Of a stretch of 64,000 nucleotides of DNA, positions 28,114-35,463 are shown in pieces. A program made the position numbers and the translations under genes. Each line of letters opens with the position of its first letter. The first letter of the stretch is position 1. This DNA is from CAVRUD01 sp963849635. GTDB taxonomy: Bacteria; Chloroflexota; Chloroflexia; Thermomicrobiales; UBA6265. The stretch lies in assembly GCA_963849635.1 (NCBI GenBank), contig CAWKIA010000032.1, positions 232,617 to 296,616 on the forward strand, read 5' to 3'. A model generated the notes under the pieces. It ran no database searches. It saw nothing but the letters and a program-made list of their open reading frames with translations, and had not been told where the DNA came from.

Positions 28114-29241
28114 CTAGCGGCTCGCCTCCCAGATGACGTCGAGACCTGGCGCGTCTAGCAGGCGAGCGATTGAGTCGAAGGCGCCATCAAGGAGTCGCTT
28201 CGGCAGGAGGCGGGGGGCAAAAGGCATGACGGTCACCTGGAGGGCTTGCCCGGCGAGTTTGTGGTTCCAGCGGGCGACGGCGACGCCACCGCGCAGGATG
28301 AGGGGGAAGCCGTCGCCGGGTAGGGTGCCTCCCCCGCCCTGGCTGTAGGCCAGGGGCCGGTGGGCTTCCGCCACGAAGCGGGCGCGGCCGTCCGGAGCGT
28401 GGCCCATGGTGTAGGCGTCCCACTTGGGAAGGATGGCGATAGCGTCTGGGTCGAGCGGCTCCGTGGCGAAGAAGGCAGCCTCATCATCCGCGGGCAGCAA
28501 GAGGCCATCGCCGATTTCGACGGTCTCAACGGTTTTCAGGGCATCAACGGCCCGGCGTTTGGAGACCCCGACCCACCAGGCGAAGTCCTCAACGCGGGCG
28601 GGGCCGTAGCCATCGAGGTATGACTTCGCCAGAGCGGCCAAGCCATCCGCCGGGTTGGCTGGCTGGATGAGTGCGCCCAACCAGGACTCGGTCGCGACGT
28701 AGCGCATGTCGGAGGTGCGCAGGCTGCCGTCCAGGGTGAGGCGCAGCACCAGCCCCTCGAGGGCGAGGAGGCGAACGATCGACATCAGTTTAACGTCGGG
28801 TGGGAGATCGTCGCCGAGCACTCGTTTGAGGTCGTCCGGAGTGACCGGCTCCTTCGCGATTTCCAGTATTCGTGCTTTGAGGCGGGCGTAGCTGTCAAGG
28901 TCGACGCCGGCGTAGGTGAGGCGGCGGCCCTGCTTCTCGATCGGGACGGCGGTCGCCCCGACGATAAAGGGGGCGATATCGCGGGGCATCAGGAAGATGG
29001 TGCCGCGCATGCCGGCGAAGCGGACGACGGAGCGGGCGGTGTCGAGGTTGCCCAGGTCGTCACGGGCCATCGTCCGGCAGCGGGCGAGTAGGGCGAGGGG
29101 GGCGGTCGGCTGGGTACTGTAGACGGCAGTGACGTCTCGTAGGGCTTGCTCAATATCCGCGGCCGAGCCATCGAGGCGCTGCCGGTCATAGGTCCAGGAT
29201 CGGATGCGCTGGAGATCGAGTCTGTCGCTGTCTGTTGCCAC
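28114..29241 (-). CDS. Winged-helix DNA-binding protein of the HTH_42 (AlkZ/YcaQ-like) family
   Basis: A 375-residue protein. Starting from GTG at 29241 (GAGGTGAGG upstream) it reads MATDSDRLDLQRIRSWTYDRQ and has the family pattern ARSVVRFAGMRGTIFLMPRDI, GYGPARVEDFAWWVGVSKRR and a C-terminal WNHKLAGQALQVTVMPF. Family members include alkylpurine or crosslink DNA glycosylases that use a Q-x-Q/D motif; here the equivalent stretch reads STQPTAPLALLARC, so the catalytic pair is not clearly present and glycosylase activity is uncertain. Confidence 0.82.
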   Translation of the reverse strand: MATDSDRLDLQRIRSWTYDRQRLDGSAADIEQALRDVTAVYSTQPTAPLALLARCRTMARDDLGNLDTARSVVRFAGMRGTIFLMPRDIAPFIVGATAVPIEKQGRRLTYAGVDLDSYARLKARILEIAKEPVTPDDLKRVLGDDLPPDVKLMSIVRLLALEGLVLRLTLDGSLRTSDMRYVATESWLGALIQPANPADGLAALAKSYLDGYGPARVEDFAWWVGVSKRRAVDALKTVETVEIGDGLLLPADDEAAFFATEPLDPDAIAILPKWDAYTMGHAPDGRARFVAEAHRPLAYSQGGGGTLPGDGFPLILRGGVAVARWNHKLAGQALQVTVMPFAPRLLPKRLLDGAFDSIARLLDAPGLDVIWEASR

Positions 29242-29334
29242 CGAGATGCCCTCACCTCTTGCCCGGGAGGATCCCTTGCCGTCCCGTCGGCAGCCGAGGT
29301 TGATCGATCCATCGTAGCCGGGGCCGCCCGCAGT

Positions 29335-29390
29335 TAGAGGGCTCAAAGTCCCGGGCTACCTGACGGAAGTACCTTCGGGACTGGGGGCGG
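29335..29390. repeat. R2 repeat, copy b (inverted orientation)
   Basis: Reading the complement gives AGTCCCGAAGGTACTTCCGTC then AGCCCGGGACTTTGAGCCCT, matching copy a at 7921 in over 40 of about 50 positions. Confidence 0.65.
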
Positions 29391-29426
29391 AGGCGGGACG
29401 CCTTGCCGTCTTGCCGCACCTGCCGT

Positions 29427-29828
29427 CTATGGTAGTTCGTACTCCATCGTAAAGATCGCGCCGTGCTCGTCGTGCTGAAAGTGGACGCTGCCTGTGAGGC
29501 CGCGCAAATCGCCGGTGGCGGAGCCGGGGACGACCCAGCCGAACTGCCGAATCTCGGCGCCGCCGGCAACCCCGCCGTGCTGGATAACGAACGTGCCAGT
29601 GCGACCGTCGAGTGTGCCGGTGACCCGCTCTGAGCCGATGTAACCGGCCTGGTTGGGGTCGTCCGGGGCGACAGCGGTGAGAAGCTGGGCGGTGCTGGTG
29701 GCATCGAGAGGGCCGGTGAACCGCTTGGTGACGGTGATTCGGCTGAGCTTCGATCCTTCGGCCGGCTCGTCGTAGGCAGTCTCGTCCCAGCCGGTGACCT
29801 CGAAGCTTGATGTGATGGTGGTTGTCAT
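29427..29828 (-). CDS. DUF3224 protein
   Basis: A 133-residue single-domain protein matching DUF3224: SSFEVTGWDETAYDEP, SRITVTKRFTGPLDATS, ERVTGTLDGRTGTFVIQHGG and VVPGSATGDLRGLTGS. The family is a small beta-barrel with unknown ligand, often found beside antibiotic or stress genes. ATG at 29828 follows AAGGAGCACCCACCA. A gene with DinB fold lies upstream in the same direction, but an R1 repeat and an IS now separate them. Confidence 0.85.
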   Translation of the reverse strand: MTTTITSSFEVTGWDETAYDEPAEGSKLSRITVTKRFTGPLDATSTAQLLTAVAPDDPNQAGYIGSERVTGTLDGRTGTFVIQHGGVAGGAEIRQFGWVVPGSATGDLRGLTGSVHFQHDEHGAIFTMEYELP

Positions 29829-29844
29829 TGGTGGGTGCTCCTTA

Positions 29845-29907
29845 GGCGCCAGGCGTCAGGCGTCAGGAAGAAAGCCGATCACTACTACGGTGTCATCCCG
29901 AGCTGTC
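29845..29907. repeat. R1 copy d, left part (interrupted by the IS)
   Basis: Outer run GGCGCCAGGCGTCAGGCGTC followed by the first half of the inner arm, GTCATCCCGAGCTGTC. The arm is cut here by the IS481-like element and resumes at 31177. Confidence 0.75.
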
Positions 29908-31176
29908 TGTGCGGACCGGAGAGAGGGGTAACAGGTGTGCGGGGACATAGGTTACACCGCGTCTGGGGCGGCGAGGTCGAGGGTGGCGACCTCACGCCGA
30001 CAAAAGACGACCTGGAAGAGGTCATCGGTGGTGGTCGGCCGCACCGCCACCGGCAGCCCGATCAGGCCGCGACTGACGAACCAGCTCCGACCGCGGAAGC
30101 TGATCGCCCCCTGGTCCCGCACCAGGCGGACCTGATCATCCGGCCCGTAGGCGATCGGCGGCAGCGGCTCGGGAAAGGCCCGGGAACTGGCGGCGTAGCG
30201 GCTGGCGGGCACGGCGTAGGCGAGGGCCTCATGCGGGCGGTCATGGTTATAGACCTGGCGGAAGGCGTCGAAGGCGGGCTGGCAAGCAGCCAGATCAGGG
30301 AGGGAACGATGGGCGAAGACGTCGGCGGCGATCGTGCCGTGCATGCGCTCGACCTTGCCCTGGGTCTGGGGGTGGTAGGCGCGCCCGTGGTGCGGGGAGA
30401 TTCCCAGGCGCAGCAGCCAGGCCGCCAAGGCGGTGAGGCCGCCGCCGCCGCTGGTGCCCCAGGGCGGGCCGTTGTCGGTCAGGATCGCCCGGGGCAACCC
30501 CTAGCGGCGGAAGCAGGCGGTCAGGTGCGCCTGGACCACCTCTTGCTGCTCGCAGGAGCAGGCGACAAGGGCGAGCAGGAAGCGGGAATGGTCGTCGAGG
30601 ACGGTCAGCGGGTGCACCCGCTGACCGTCCTCGACGGGGCGGTGGCCCAGGAAATCGAGTTGCCACAGGTCGTTGGGCGCGGCGTGCTCGAAGCGCTGCC
30701 ACGGGTGCGGGGTGTCGGCGGCCGCGGCCAGGAGGTCGTGGCGGCGCAGGATCGCGGTGATCGTGCTCGGCGCCGGGACGTCGCCACCCCCTGCTGCTGC
30801 AGGCAGTGGTGGATCTTGCGCCCACCCCAAGTCGGATGCGCCCGCCGCACCGCCACCACCCGCTCCTCCAGGGCAGCCGGTGTCCGCGCCGGCGACCGCA
30901 GCGGACGCCGCGACCGATCGGCCAGCCCCGCCGCCCCAGCCGCCGCCCAGCGGTCGAGCCACTTGTAGCCCGTCTTGGCGCTGATCTCATAGCGCCGGCA
31001 CAACTCCCGCACGTTGGCGTCCTCCCGTCCGGCCAGTTCCACGACCTCCTGGCGCAACGTCATCACCGACTGCTCCTGCCACGGCATCCTCCGGCCCTCC
31101 TTTCGGCCCGAGCATGCCGCATCAGGTGTTACCCCTCTCCCCGTACACCCGTTACCCCTCTCCCCGGTCTGAACAC
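29908..31176. mobile_element. IS481-like insertion sequence (about 1.27 kb)
   Basis: Bounded by imperfect terminal inverted repeats of about 50 bases that start TGT: the left end reads TGTGCGGACCGGAGAGAGG and the right end, complemented, TGTTCAGACCGGGGAGAGG, both continuing GGTAAC. CTGTC occurs on each side (29903-29907 and 31177-31181), fitting a 5-bp target duplication. The insertion point is inside an R1 repeat arm. The element holds one minus-strand transposase gene. Confidence 0.85.
29952..31087 (-). pseudogene. IS481-family DDE transposase, one frameshift and one amber stop
   Basis: N-terminal helix-turn-helix (VMTLRQEVVELAGREDANV, ELCRRYEISAKTGYKWLDRW) from 31087. A shift near 30785 moves to the frame with PSTITAILRRHDLLAAA and the catalytic core WQLDFLGHRPV (first Asp), LTDNGPPWG (second Asp) and KVERMHGTIAAD (Glu). 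TAG at 30501-30503 interrupts CFRR-stop-GLPRAILTDNG, where Tyr is usual. All three DDE residues remain, so the gene is probably recently disabled, or affected by base-calling errors. Confidence 0.85.
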
Positions 31177-31383
31177 CTGTCGAGGGATCTCGAGGGGACG
31201 GGTCGCGACGATGGCGCCCCCGCGTACGAGAGCATGGCGATGCGTTCGTGCAGACGCCGGGGCCTTTCCGTTACCACCCTCCCATCGAGATCCCTCGACA
31301 AGCTCGGGATGACAGGGTGGGGCGGGGCGTCATCGACCCCCAAGACGCCCGACGTCTGATGCCTGACGCCTAACGCCTGACGC
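31177..31383. repeat. R1 copy d, right part
   Basis: Continues the left arm (TGTCGAGGGATCTCGAGGGG), then a core with ACGAGAGCATGGCGATGCG, the right inner arm ending at 31314, and an outer run of GATGCCTGACGCCTAACGCC up to the DinB stop. Confidence 0.75.
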
Positions 31384-31929
31384 CTACTCCCCGTTGTCCA
31401 GCCACGTGCGGACTTCGGCGGCGTGGTGGGCGTGGTGGGCGAACGTGTCGCCGGCGATGCCGTCGGCGAGGGTGTGGTTGCCGATGGCGGGGATGGCGCC
31501 GGGGGTGGCGACCTGGGATTCGGTCAGGGCCGCGATACTGTCGCGGAGGAGATCGTGGGCGGCGCGCCACTTGGCCAGGACGACCTCGGTCGAGAGCGGA
31601 GCGTAGAGGGCGCGGATGGCGGCGTTCTGGCCATCCATGTCCCAGGTCGGGGCGTCGTCCGGCAGGGCGTCGACATCGAACAGGTCGCGGACGGTGGGCT
31701 GAATCCCGGTGGCGACTCCGCGCAGCTCCGCTCCCCAGCGGCGGGTGTAGGCGGTCAGGTGCCCGAGCAGATCCTTAACGGATTGGTCGCCGCAGACGCC
31801 CGCCAGCGTCAGCCGTTCTGGGCCGACCTCGGCGATCAGCGCCTCCCACCGATTCCGCTCCGCCTGAAGGAGAGTGAGCAATCGCTCCTTGGCGTCGTTA
31901 CCGGTCGAACCGGCGTTATTGGCTGTCAT
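31384..31929 (-). CDS. DinB-superfamily (ClbS/DfsB-like) protein
   Basis: A 181-residue four-helix bundle. It shows LLTLLQAERNRWEALIAEVG, SVKDLLGHLTAYTRRWGAEL and HHAHHAAEVRTWL, with His positions of the DinB metal site (HLTAY and HHAHH). DinB-type proteins include thiol-dependent transferases; ClbS/DfsB members protect from electrophilic metabolites. ATG at 31929 after GAGGAG. It is divergent from a WYL regulator with a palindromic operator between the two genes, the usual partner arrangement. Confidence 0.85.
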   Translation of the reverse strand: MTANNAGSTGNDAKERLLTLLQAERNRWEALIAEVGPERLTLAGVCGDQSVKDLLGHLTAYTRRWGAELRGVATGIQPTVRDLFDVDALPDDAPTWDMDGQNAAIRALYAPLSTEVVLAKWRAAHDLLRDSIAALTESQVATPGAIPAIGNHTLADGIAGDTFAHHAHHAAEVRTWLDNGE

Positions 31930-32042
31930 TGGAACGAAACTCCTCTGTCCTCAAGCAAACCTGCGCCAGCAATCGCGAGATTCTCCCCCTCTCCCCCTCA
32001 AGGCTTAGGCCTTGTCCCCCTCCGTCCACTCTCTCACCCATA

Positions 32043-32061
32043 CCTGACAATTTCTGTCAGG
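32043..32061. promoter_or_regulatory. Operator of the WYL regulator
   Basis: Perfect inverted repeat CCTGACA-ATTTC-TGTCAGG in the divergent gap between the DinB and WYL genes, 21 bases before the WYL ATG. Neighbouring 31981-32030 is R3-like CT-rich repeat sequence. Confidence 0.8.
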
Positions 32062-32081
32062 ATCTGTGGCAGACTGAGGGC

Positions 32082-33113
32082 ATGCGTGCAAGTCGCCTCC
32101 TCTCACTGCTGATGCTGCTCCAGACCCGTGGCCGGATGACCGCGCCGGAGCTTGCCCGGGAGCTGGAGGTCTCGGTGCGTACGGTCTACCGTGACATCGA
32201 ATCGCTGGGCGCCGCCGGGGTGCCGGTCTTCGCCGAGCGGGGACCGGCGGGCGGGTTTGCGTTGCTGGACGGCTACCGCACCCGCCTGACCGGCCTGAGC
32301 GGTGACGAGGCCGAATCGCTCTTCCTGACCGGTGTGCCCGATGTTGCGGCAGAACTGGGGCTGGGCAGCGTCCTGGCCGCGGCGGAGTTGAAGCTGCTGG
32401 CGGCGCTGCCGCCGGAGAGCGCCGGCCGGGCGGGGAGGATCCGGGAGCGGTTTCACCTGGATGCCCCAGGCTGGTTCCACCAGGCGGAACCATCGCCCTA
32501 CCTGGAAACGGTGGCGGACGCGGTCTGGAACGCCACCCCACTGCGGGTGCGCTACCGCCGCTGGGGCGAGGAGGTCGACCGCGATCTCGATCCGCTGGGG
32601 TTGGTGCTGAAGAGTGGCACCTGGTATCTGGTGGCGTGGCCGACGGCAGAGGCGGGAAGACGGGAAGGCGGAAAGGCGGGAAGGACGGAAGAGCGGGGGG
32701 TGCGGACGTATCGGGTTTCAAGGATTCTGACGTTGGAGCCGTTGCCTGGGCAGGGGAGGCGGCCGGAGGGGTTTGATCTGGCGGGGTATTGGCGGGAGTG
32801 GCTGGCGGAGTTCGCGGAGCGGGTCTACAAGCTGGATGTGGTCGTGCGAGTCGCGCCGTGGGTGATGCCGTTCTTGCCGCAGGTGCTGCAGACAGTTACG
32901 TTGGAGAAATCGGGGATGCCGCCCGGTCCGCCGGACGCCGACGGCTGGCGGACGATGACGCTGGCTTTCGAGTCGGCCCACCACGCGACGCTGGACCTCC
33001 TCCGGTTTGGGCCGGACCTGGAGGTGATCTCGCCGCCCGAGGTGATTAGGCGAATGGGGGAGACGGCGCGAGCGGTGGCGGGATTGTATCTGGATGGTGG
33101 GGACGGTGCGTGA
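32082..33113 (+). CDS. WYL-domain transcriptional regulator (YafY/DeoR type)
   Basis: A 343-residue regulator. N-terminal HTH: RLLSLLMLLQTRGRMTAPEL, ELEVSVRTVYRDIESLGAAG, then VPVFAERGPAGGFALLDGY. The middle WYL domain is seen at LRVRYRRWGEEVDRDLDPLG and SGTWYLVAW, followed by a WCX-like C-terminal part. The ligand is unknown; WYL domains often sense nucleic acid or nucleotides. A GGCGGGAA-type repeat (32651-32690) is inserted in frame and encodes EAGRREGGKAGRTEERG inside the WYL domain. Divergent from the DinB gene, its probable target. Confidence 0.9.
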   Translation: MRASRLLSLLMLLQTRGRMTAPELARELEVSVRTVYRDIESLGAAGVPVFAERGPAGGFALLDGYRTRLTGLSGDEAESLFLTGVPDVAAELGLGSVLAAAELKLLAALPPESAGRAGRIRERFHLDAPGWFHQAEPSPYLETVADAVWNATPLRVRYRRWGEEVDRDLDPLGLVLKSGTWYLVAWPTAEAGRREGGKAGRTEERGVRTYRVSRILTLEPLPGQGRRPEGFDLAGYWREWLAEFAERVYKLDVVVRVAPWVMPFLPQVLQTVTLEKSGMPPGPPDADGWRTMTLAFESAHHATLDLLRFGPDLEVISPPEVIRRMGETARAVAGLYLDGGDGA

Positions 33114-33155
33114 CGCCGGGGCATTCCGGCCGGACATTGCCTGGTCACGCCAAGA

Positions 33156-34007
33156 TCACGTCGCGGCGATGCGCTCACGGAGGAAGGCGACTGCTCCGGG
33201 AGCTTCGGGTTCGGTCAGGGTGTGGAGGATGAGGGGACCGGTGTAGCCGGCCTCGCGGCAGAGCGCGACAAAGCGGTCCCAGGGGACGACGCCGGTGCCG
33301 GCGGTGCAGAACCGCCCGTCGGCGCTGAGATCCTTGGCGTGGGCGGAGGCAACGTCAGGGCCAAGGAGGGCGAAGGCCTCTTCCAGCACGGTCTGGGGTG
33401 ATCGGGTGAGATCGGCGGCAATAGCGTTGGCCGGGTCGAGGATGATTTTGAGGTTGGGGTGGGCCATCTCGTCCAACAGGTTACGGGCGAGCGGGGCACT
33501 GCCGGCCACATTGGCTGGCTCTGGCTCGACGCCGAGCAGGATGCCGTGCTCGGCAGCGACCGCGAGGAGTGGGGCCAATTCGGCTTTGAGTTCGGCCCAG
33601 GCTGCCGGCGTCCGGTTGTCGGGGTGGGCACGCCACATCGACTCGGTGTTGCGGGTGCCGGTGCAGAGCGTGACCAGCGGCGCGCCGAGGTCACGGGCGG
33701 CGGCAATCACCGACTTGAGGCCCGCGGCGCCGCGGGCCCTGGCGTCGAGATCGGGGTCGATCATGTTGTAAGTGCCGGCCACGGCAGCGATCCGGATGCC
33801 CCGGGCGGCGCAGGCGTCCCTGATCCGGGCGATGTCCTCGGGCGAGATCGACTCCGGCAGAGCCGGCAGCCCAGCCGAGGAGAAGTCGAACTGGATCCAG
33901 CCGACCCCGAGGGCGGCGACGGCATCCAGGGACGCTTCGAGCGTATCTCGAGCGAAGATCAACTCGAAGATGCCTGGCTCCAGGTCGTGTGTTCGGTCGA
34001 CGGTCAC
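33156..34007 (-). CDS. Sugar phosphate isomerase/epimerase-type TIM barrel protein
   Basis: A 283-residue AP_endonuc_2 fold protein. Residues seen: IQFDFSSAGLPALPESIS near the start, ILLGVEPEPANVAGS (Glu metal ligand), NLKIILDPANAIAAD (Asp ligand) and VASAHAKDLSADGRF (His ligand), which together form the metal site. GTG at 34007 with GGAAGG upstream was preferred to an ATG 36 codons earlier. Likely an isomerase or epimerase of a sugar or inositol derivative; substrate unknown. Confidence 0.85.
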   Translation of the reverse strand: MTVDRTHDLEPGIFELIFARDTLEASLDAVAALGVGWIQFDFSSAGLPALPESISPEDIARIRDACAARGIRIAAVAGTYNMIDPDLDARARGAAGLKSVIAAARDLGAPLVTLCTGTRNTESMWRAHPDNRTPAAWAELKAELAPLLAVAAEHGILLGVEPEPANVAGSAPLARNLLDEMAHPNLKIILDPANAIAADLTRSPQTVLEEAFALLGPDVASAHAKDLSADGRFCTAGTGVVPWDRFVALCREAGYTGPLILHTLTEPEAPGAVAFLRERIAAT

Positions 34008-34164
34008 GGGGGGTGCCTTCCCAGTATCTCGTTCGTTCTCGCCCGCCAAATCTCGCGTGCTGCACAGCATCGGGGAAGGGCGATGTTCGGTCAATTGATT
34101 TGGTAGGGTACGCACTCTTGGGACAACGTGACGCCGTTCTGGCTTCGCCCGGGGCTAAAGCCGC

Positions 34165-34675
34165 CGGGCTGAGCTGGATAAGCCCCGTGAACGGGGCTGC
34201 AACGTCGGGGCTGGGGAGGTCGTGGGGTGCCAAAGTGGCGGTTGTTCTACCACATTGTGTGGGCGACCAAGGGTCGGGCGCCGTTGATCGATGAGGCGAT
34301 CGAGCCAGTGATACGCCATTCGATCCAGACAACAAGTCGCGTCGAGAATGCGAAGCTCCACGCCGTCGGGATGATGCCGGACCACATTCACGTTGCCGCG
34401 TCGGTGCCGCCGGGCATCGCCCTCTCGCAGTTTGTAGGTCGGCTTAAGGGCGCCTCGACCCATGCGGTCAATGCCTTGACGAGTCCGGACGACGCCGCAT
34501 TCGCGTGGCAAGCCGAGTACGGCGTATTCTCGTTCACCGAGAAGAATCTCCCGGACGTAGTGACATATATTGAGAACCAACGCCAGCGCCACGCCGCTCG
34601 TGACCTATGGCCATCCTTCGAAGATCTCGAAACTCTGTAGCAGCCCCGTTCACGGGGCTTATCTGGCTCAGCCCG
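34165..34675. mobile_element. IS200-like/RAYT element bounded by REP-type hairpins
   Basis: Left (34165-34200) and right (34640-34675) ends are 36-base inverted copies with two mismatches, each containing the hairpin AGCCCCGTGAACGGGGCT and the word CGGGCTGAGC. Inside is a single Y1 transposase gene whose stop codon touches the right copy. Outer bases at 34147-34163 and 34672-34690 add a GCCCGGGGC-like hairpin. Confidence 0.85.
34227..34640 (+). CDS. Y1 (HUH) transposase, IS200/REP-associated
   Basis: A 137-residue single-strand transposase. The HUH motif is PDHIHVAAS near residue 52 and the catalytic Tyr is in VVTYIENQRQRHA near residue 114. It opens MPKWRLFYHIVWATKGRAPL, the common N-terminus of TnpA-type proteins. 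GTG at 34227 follows GGGGAGG. Length fits IS200/IS605 TnpA; the flanking REP-like hairpins and lack of TnpB favour either a solo IS200 or a RAYT domesticated to spread REP sequences. The gene is intact. Confidence 0.93.
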   Translation: MPKWRLFYHIVWATKGRAPLIDEAIEPVIRHSIQTTSRVENAKLHAVGMMPDHIHVAASVPPGIALSQFVGRLKGASTHAVNALTSPDDAAFAWQAEYGVFSFTEKNLPDVVTYIENQRQRHAARDLWPSFEDLETL

Positions 34676-35244
34676 GGGTCTACCCGGTCGGCGTGTTAGC
34701 CACCAGGAGTGGACGCCCTCGTACCACCCGACCCGGGTGCAGTAGCCGCTGTCGGCCTGCCCCCACAGCCAGCCCCTGCCCGCGCCGCTTGGCGTTGCGG
34801 GTCAGCACCCCGGTGACGTCGCTCACCTCACATGTCGGGTCGTCGGCGACCGGCCACGCCCGCCCGAGAGCGAGGCAACCGGCTGCGAGGTGGATGGTCC
34901 GTCCGGATGGCCCGGTAGAACTGGGGGCGGCTGGCCAACGCCGGGAGAACGGGTGCAGCGGATGCCACAGGTGACCGCAGAAGGCAGTCTCGGAGCAGAA
35001 CCGAGTCGACTGGCCATAGATGTCAAAGTCCCCACCTCGCTCGGGCACAAGCGGGGTGGGTCCGGGGCGGAGAGGGAAAGTAGCTGGGCCTTGCGAGGGT
35101 GTCAACGGCCACGTACACCTCCGTCAGGAAGGTTCGGGATCCAGCACGGGCGAGGCTCCTGTCGTAGGCGGGGACAAACACCGAAACTGTAGGGAGAGAT
35201 TTGGGTATAAAGGTTTTAGCCCCGGGCGGTGAGGGGACAACGCG
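34676..35244. other. Intergenic stretch without recognised gene
   Basis: About 570 bases. A 141-codon minus-strand open frame (34680-35105) has unnatural composition and no family resemblance. Near 35200 the sequence GGGTATAAAGGTTTT is less GC-rich and could carry the promoter for the gatC-like/amidase operon. Confidence 0.45.
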
Positions 35245-35463
35245 ATGAGTGAGGCGGAAGCTAATTCGTCATTGCCGATTCCTATGGGCGGCCTCACCCT
35301 CACCCCAGAACGCTGGGCGGTGATTGCCCCGAAGCTGGAATCTCTGCTGGCGGAGCTAGCCAAGATGGAAGCGTTGGAGGCGTGGGAACTGGAGCCGGAT
35401 ACCGCCGATGCCTGGGGCGTGACGACTAAACGTTCGAAGAACGAGGTGACCGGTGAGCGCTGA
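35245..35463 (+). CDS. GatC/AtzG-like small amidase-partner subunit
   Basis: A 72-residue protein. The segment LTLTPERWAVIAPKLESLLA followed by ELAKMEALEAWELEPDTADA has the GatC/AtzG helical pattern (helix, then LExL...LEPxxA). It overlaps the start of the amidase gene by 11 bases, so the two are translationally coupled. GatC wraps around GatA and AtzG around AtzE as a helper subunit; the same role is inferred here. Confidence 0.75.
   Translation: MSEAEANSSLPIPMGGLTLTPERWAVIAPKLESLLAELAKMEALEAWELEPDTADAWGVTTKRSKNEVTGER

Noticed and set aside
29835..30968. 377-codon plus-strand frame through the IS
   Set aside because: Antisense of the transposase, whose DDE residues lie on the other strand.
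34680..35105. 141-codon minus-strand frame in the gap after the Y1 element
   Set aside because: Composition is unnatural and no motif is visible.
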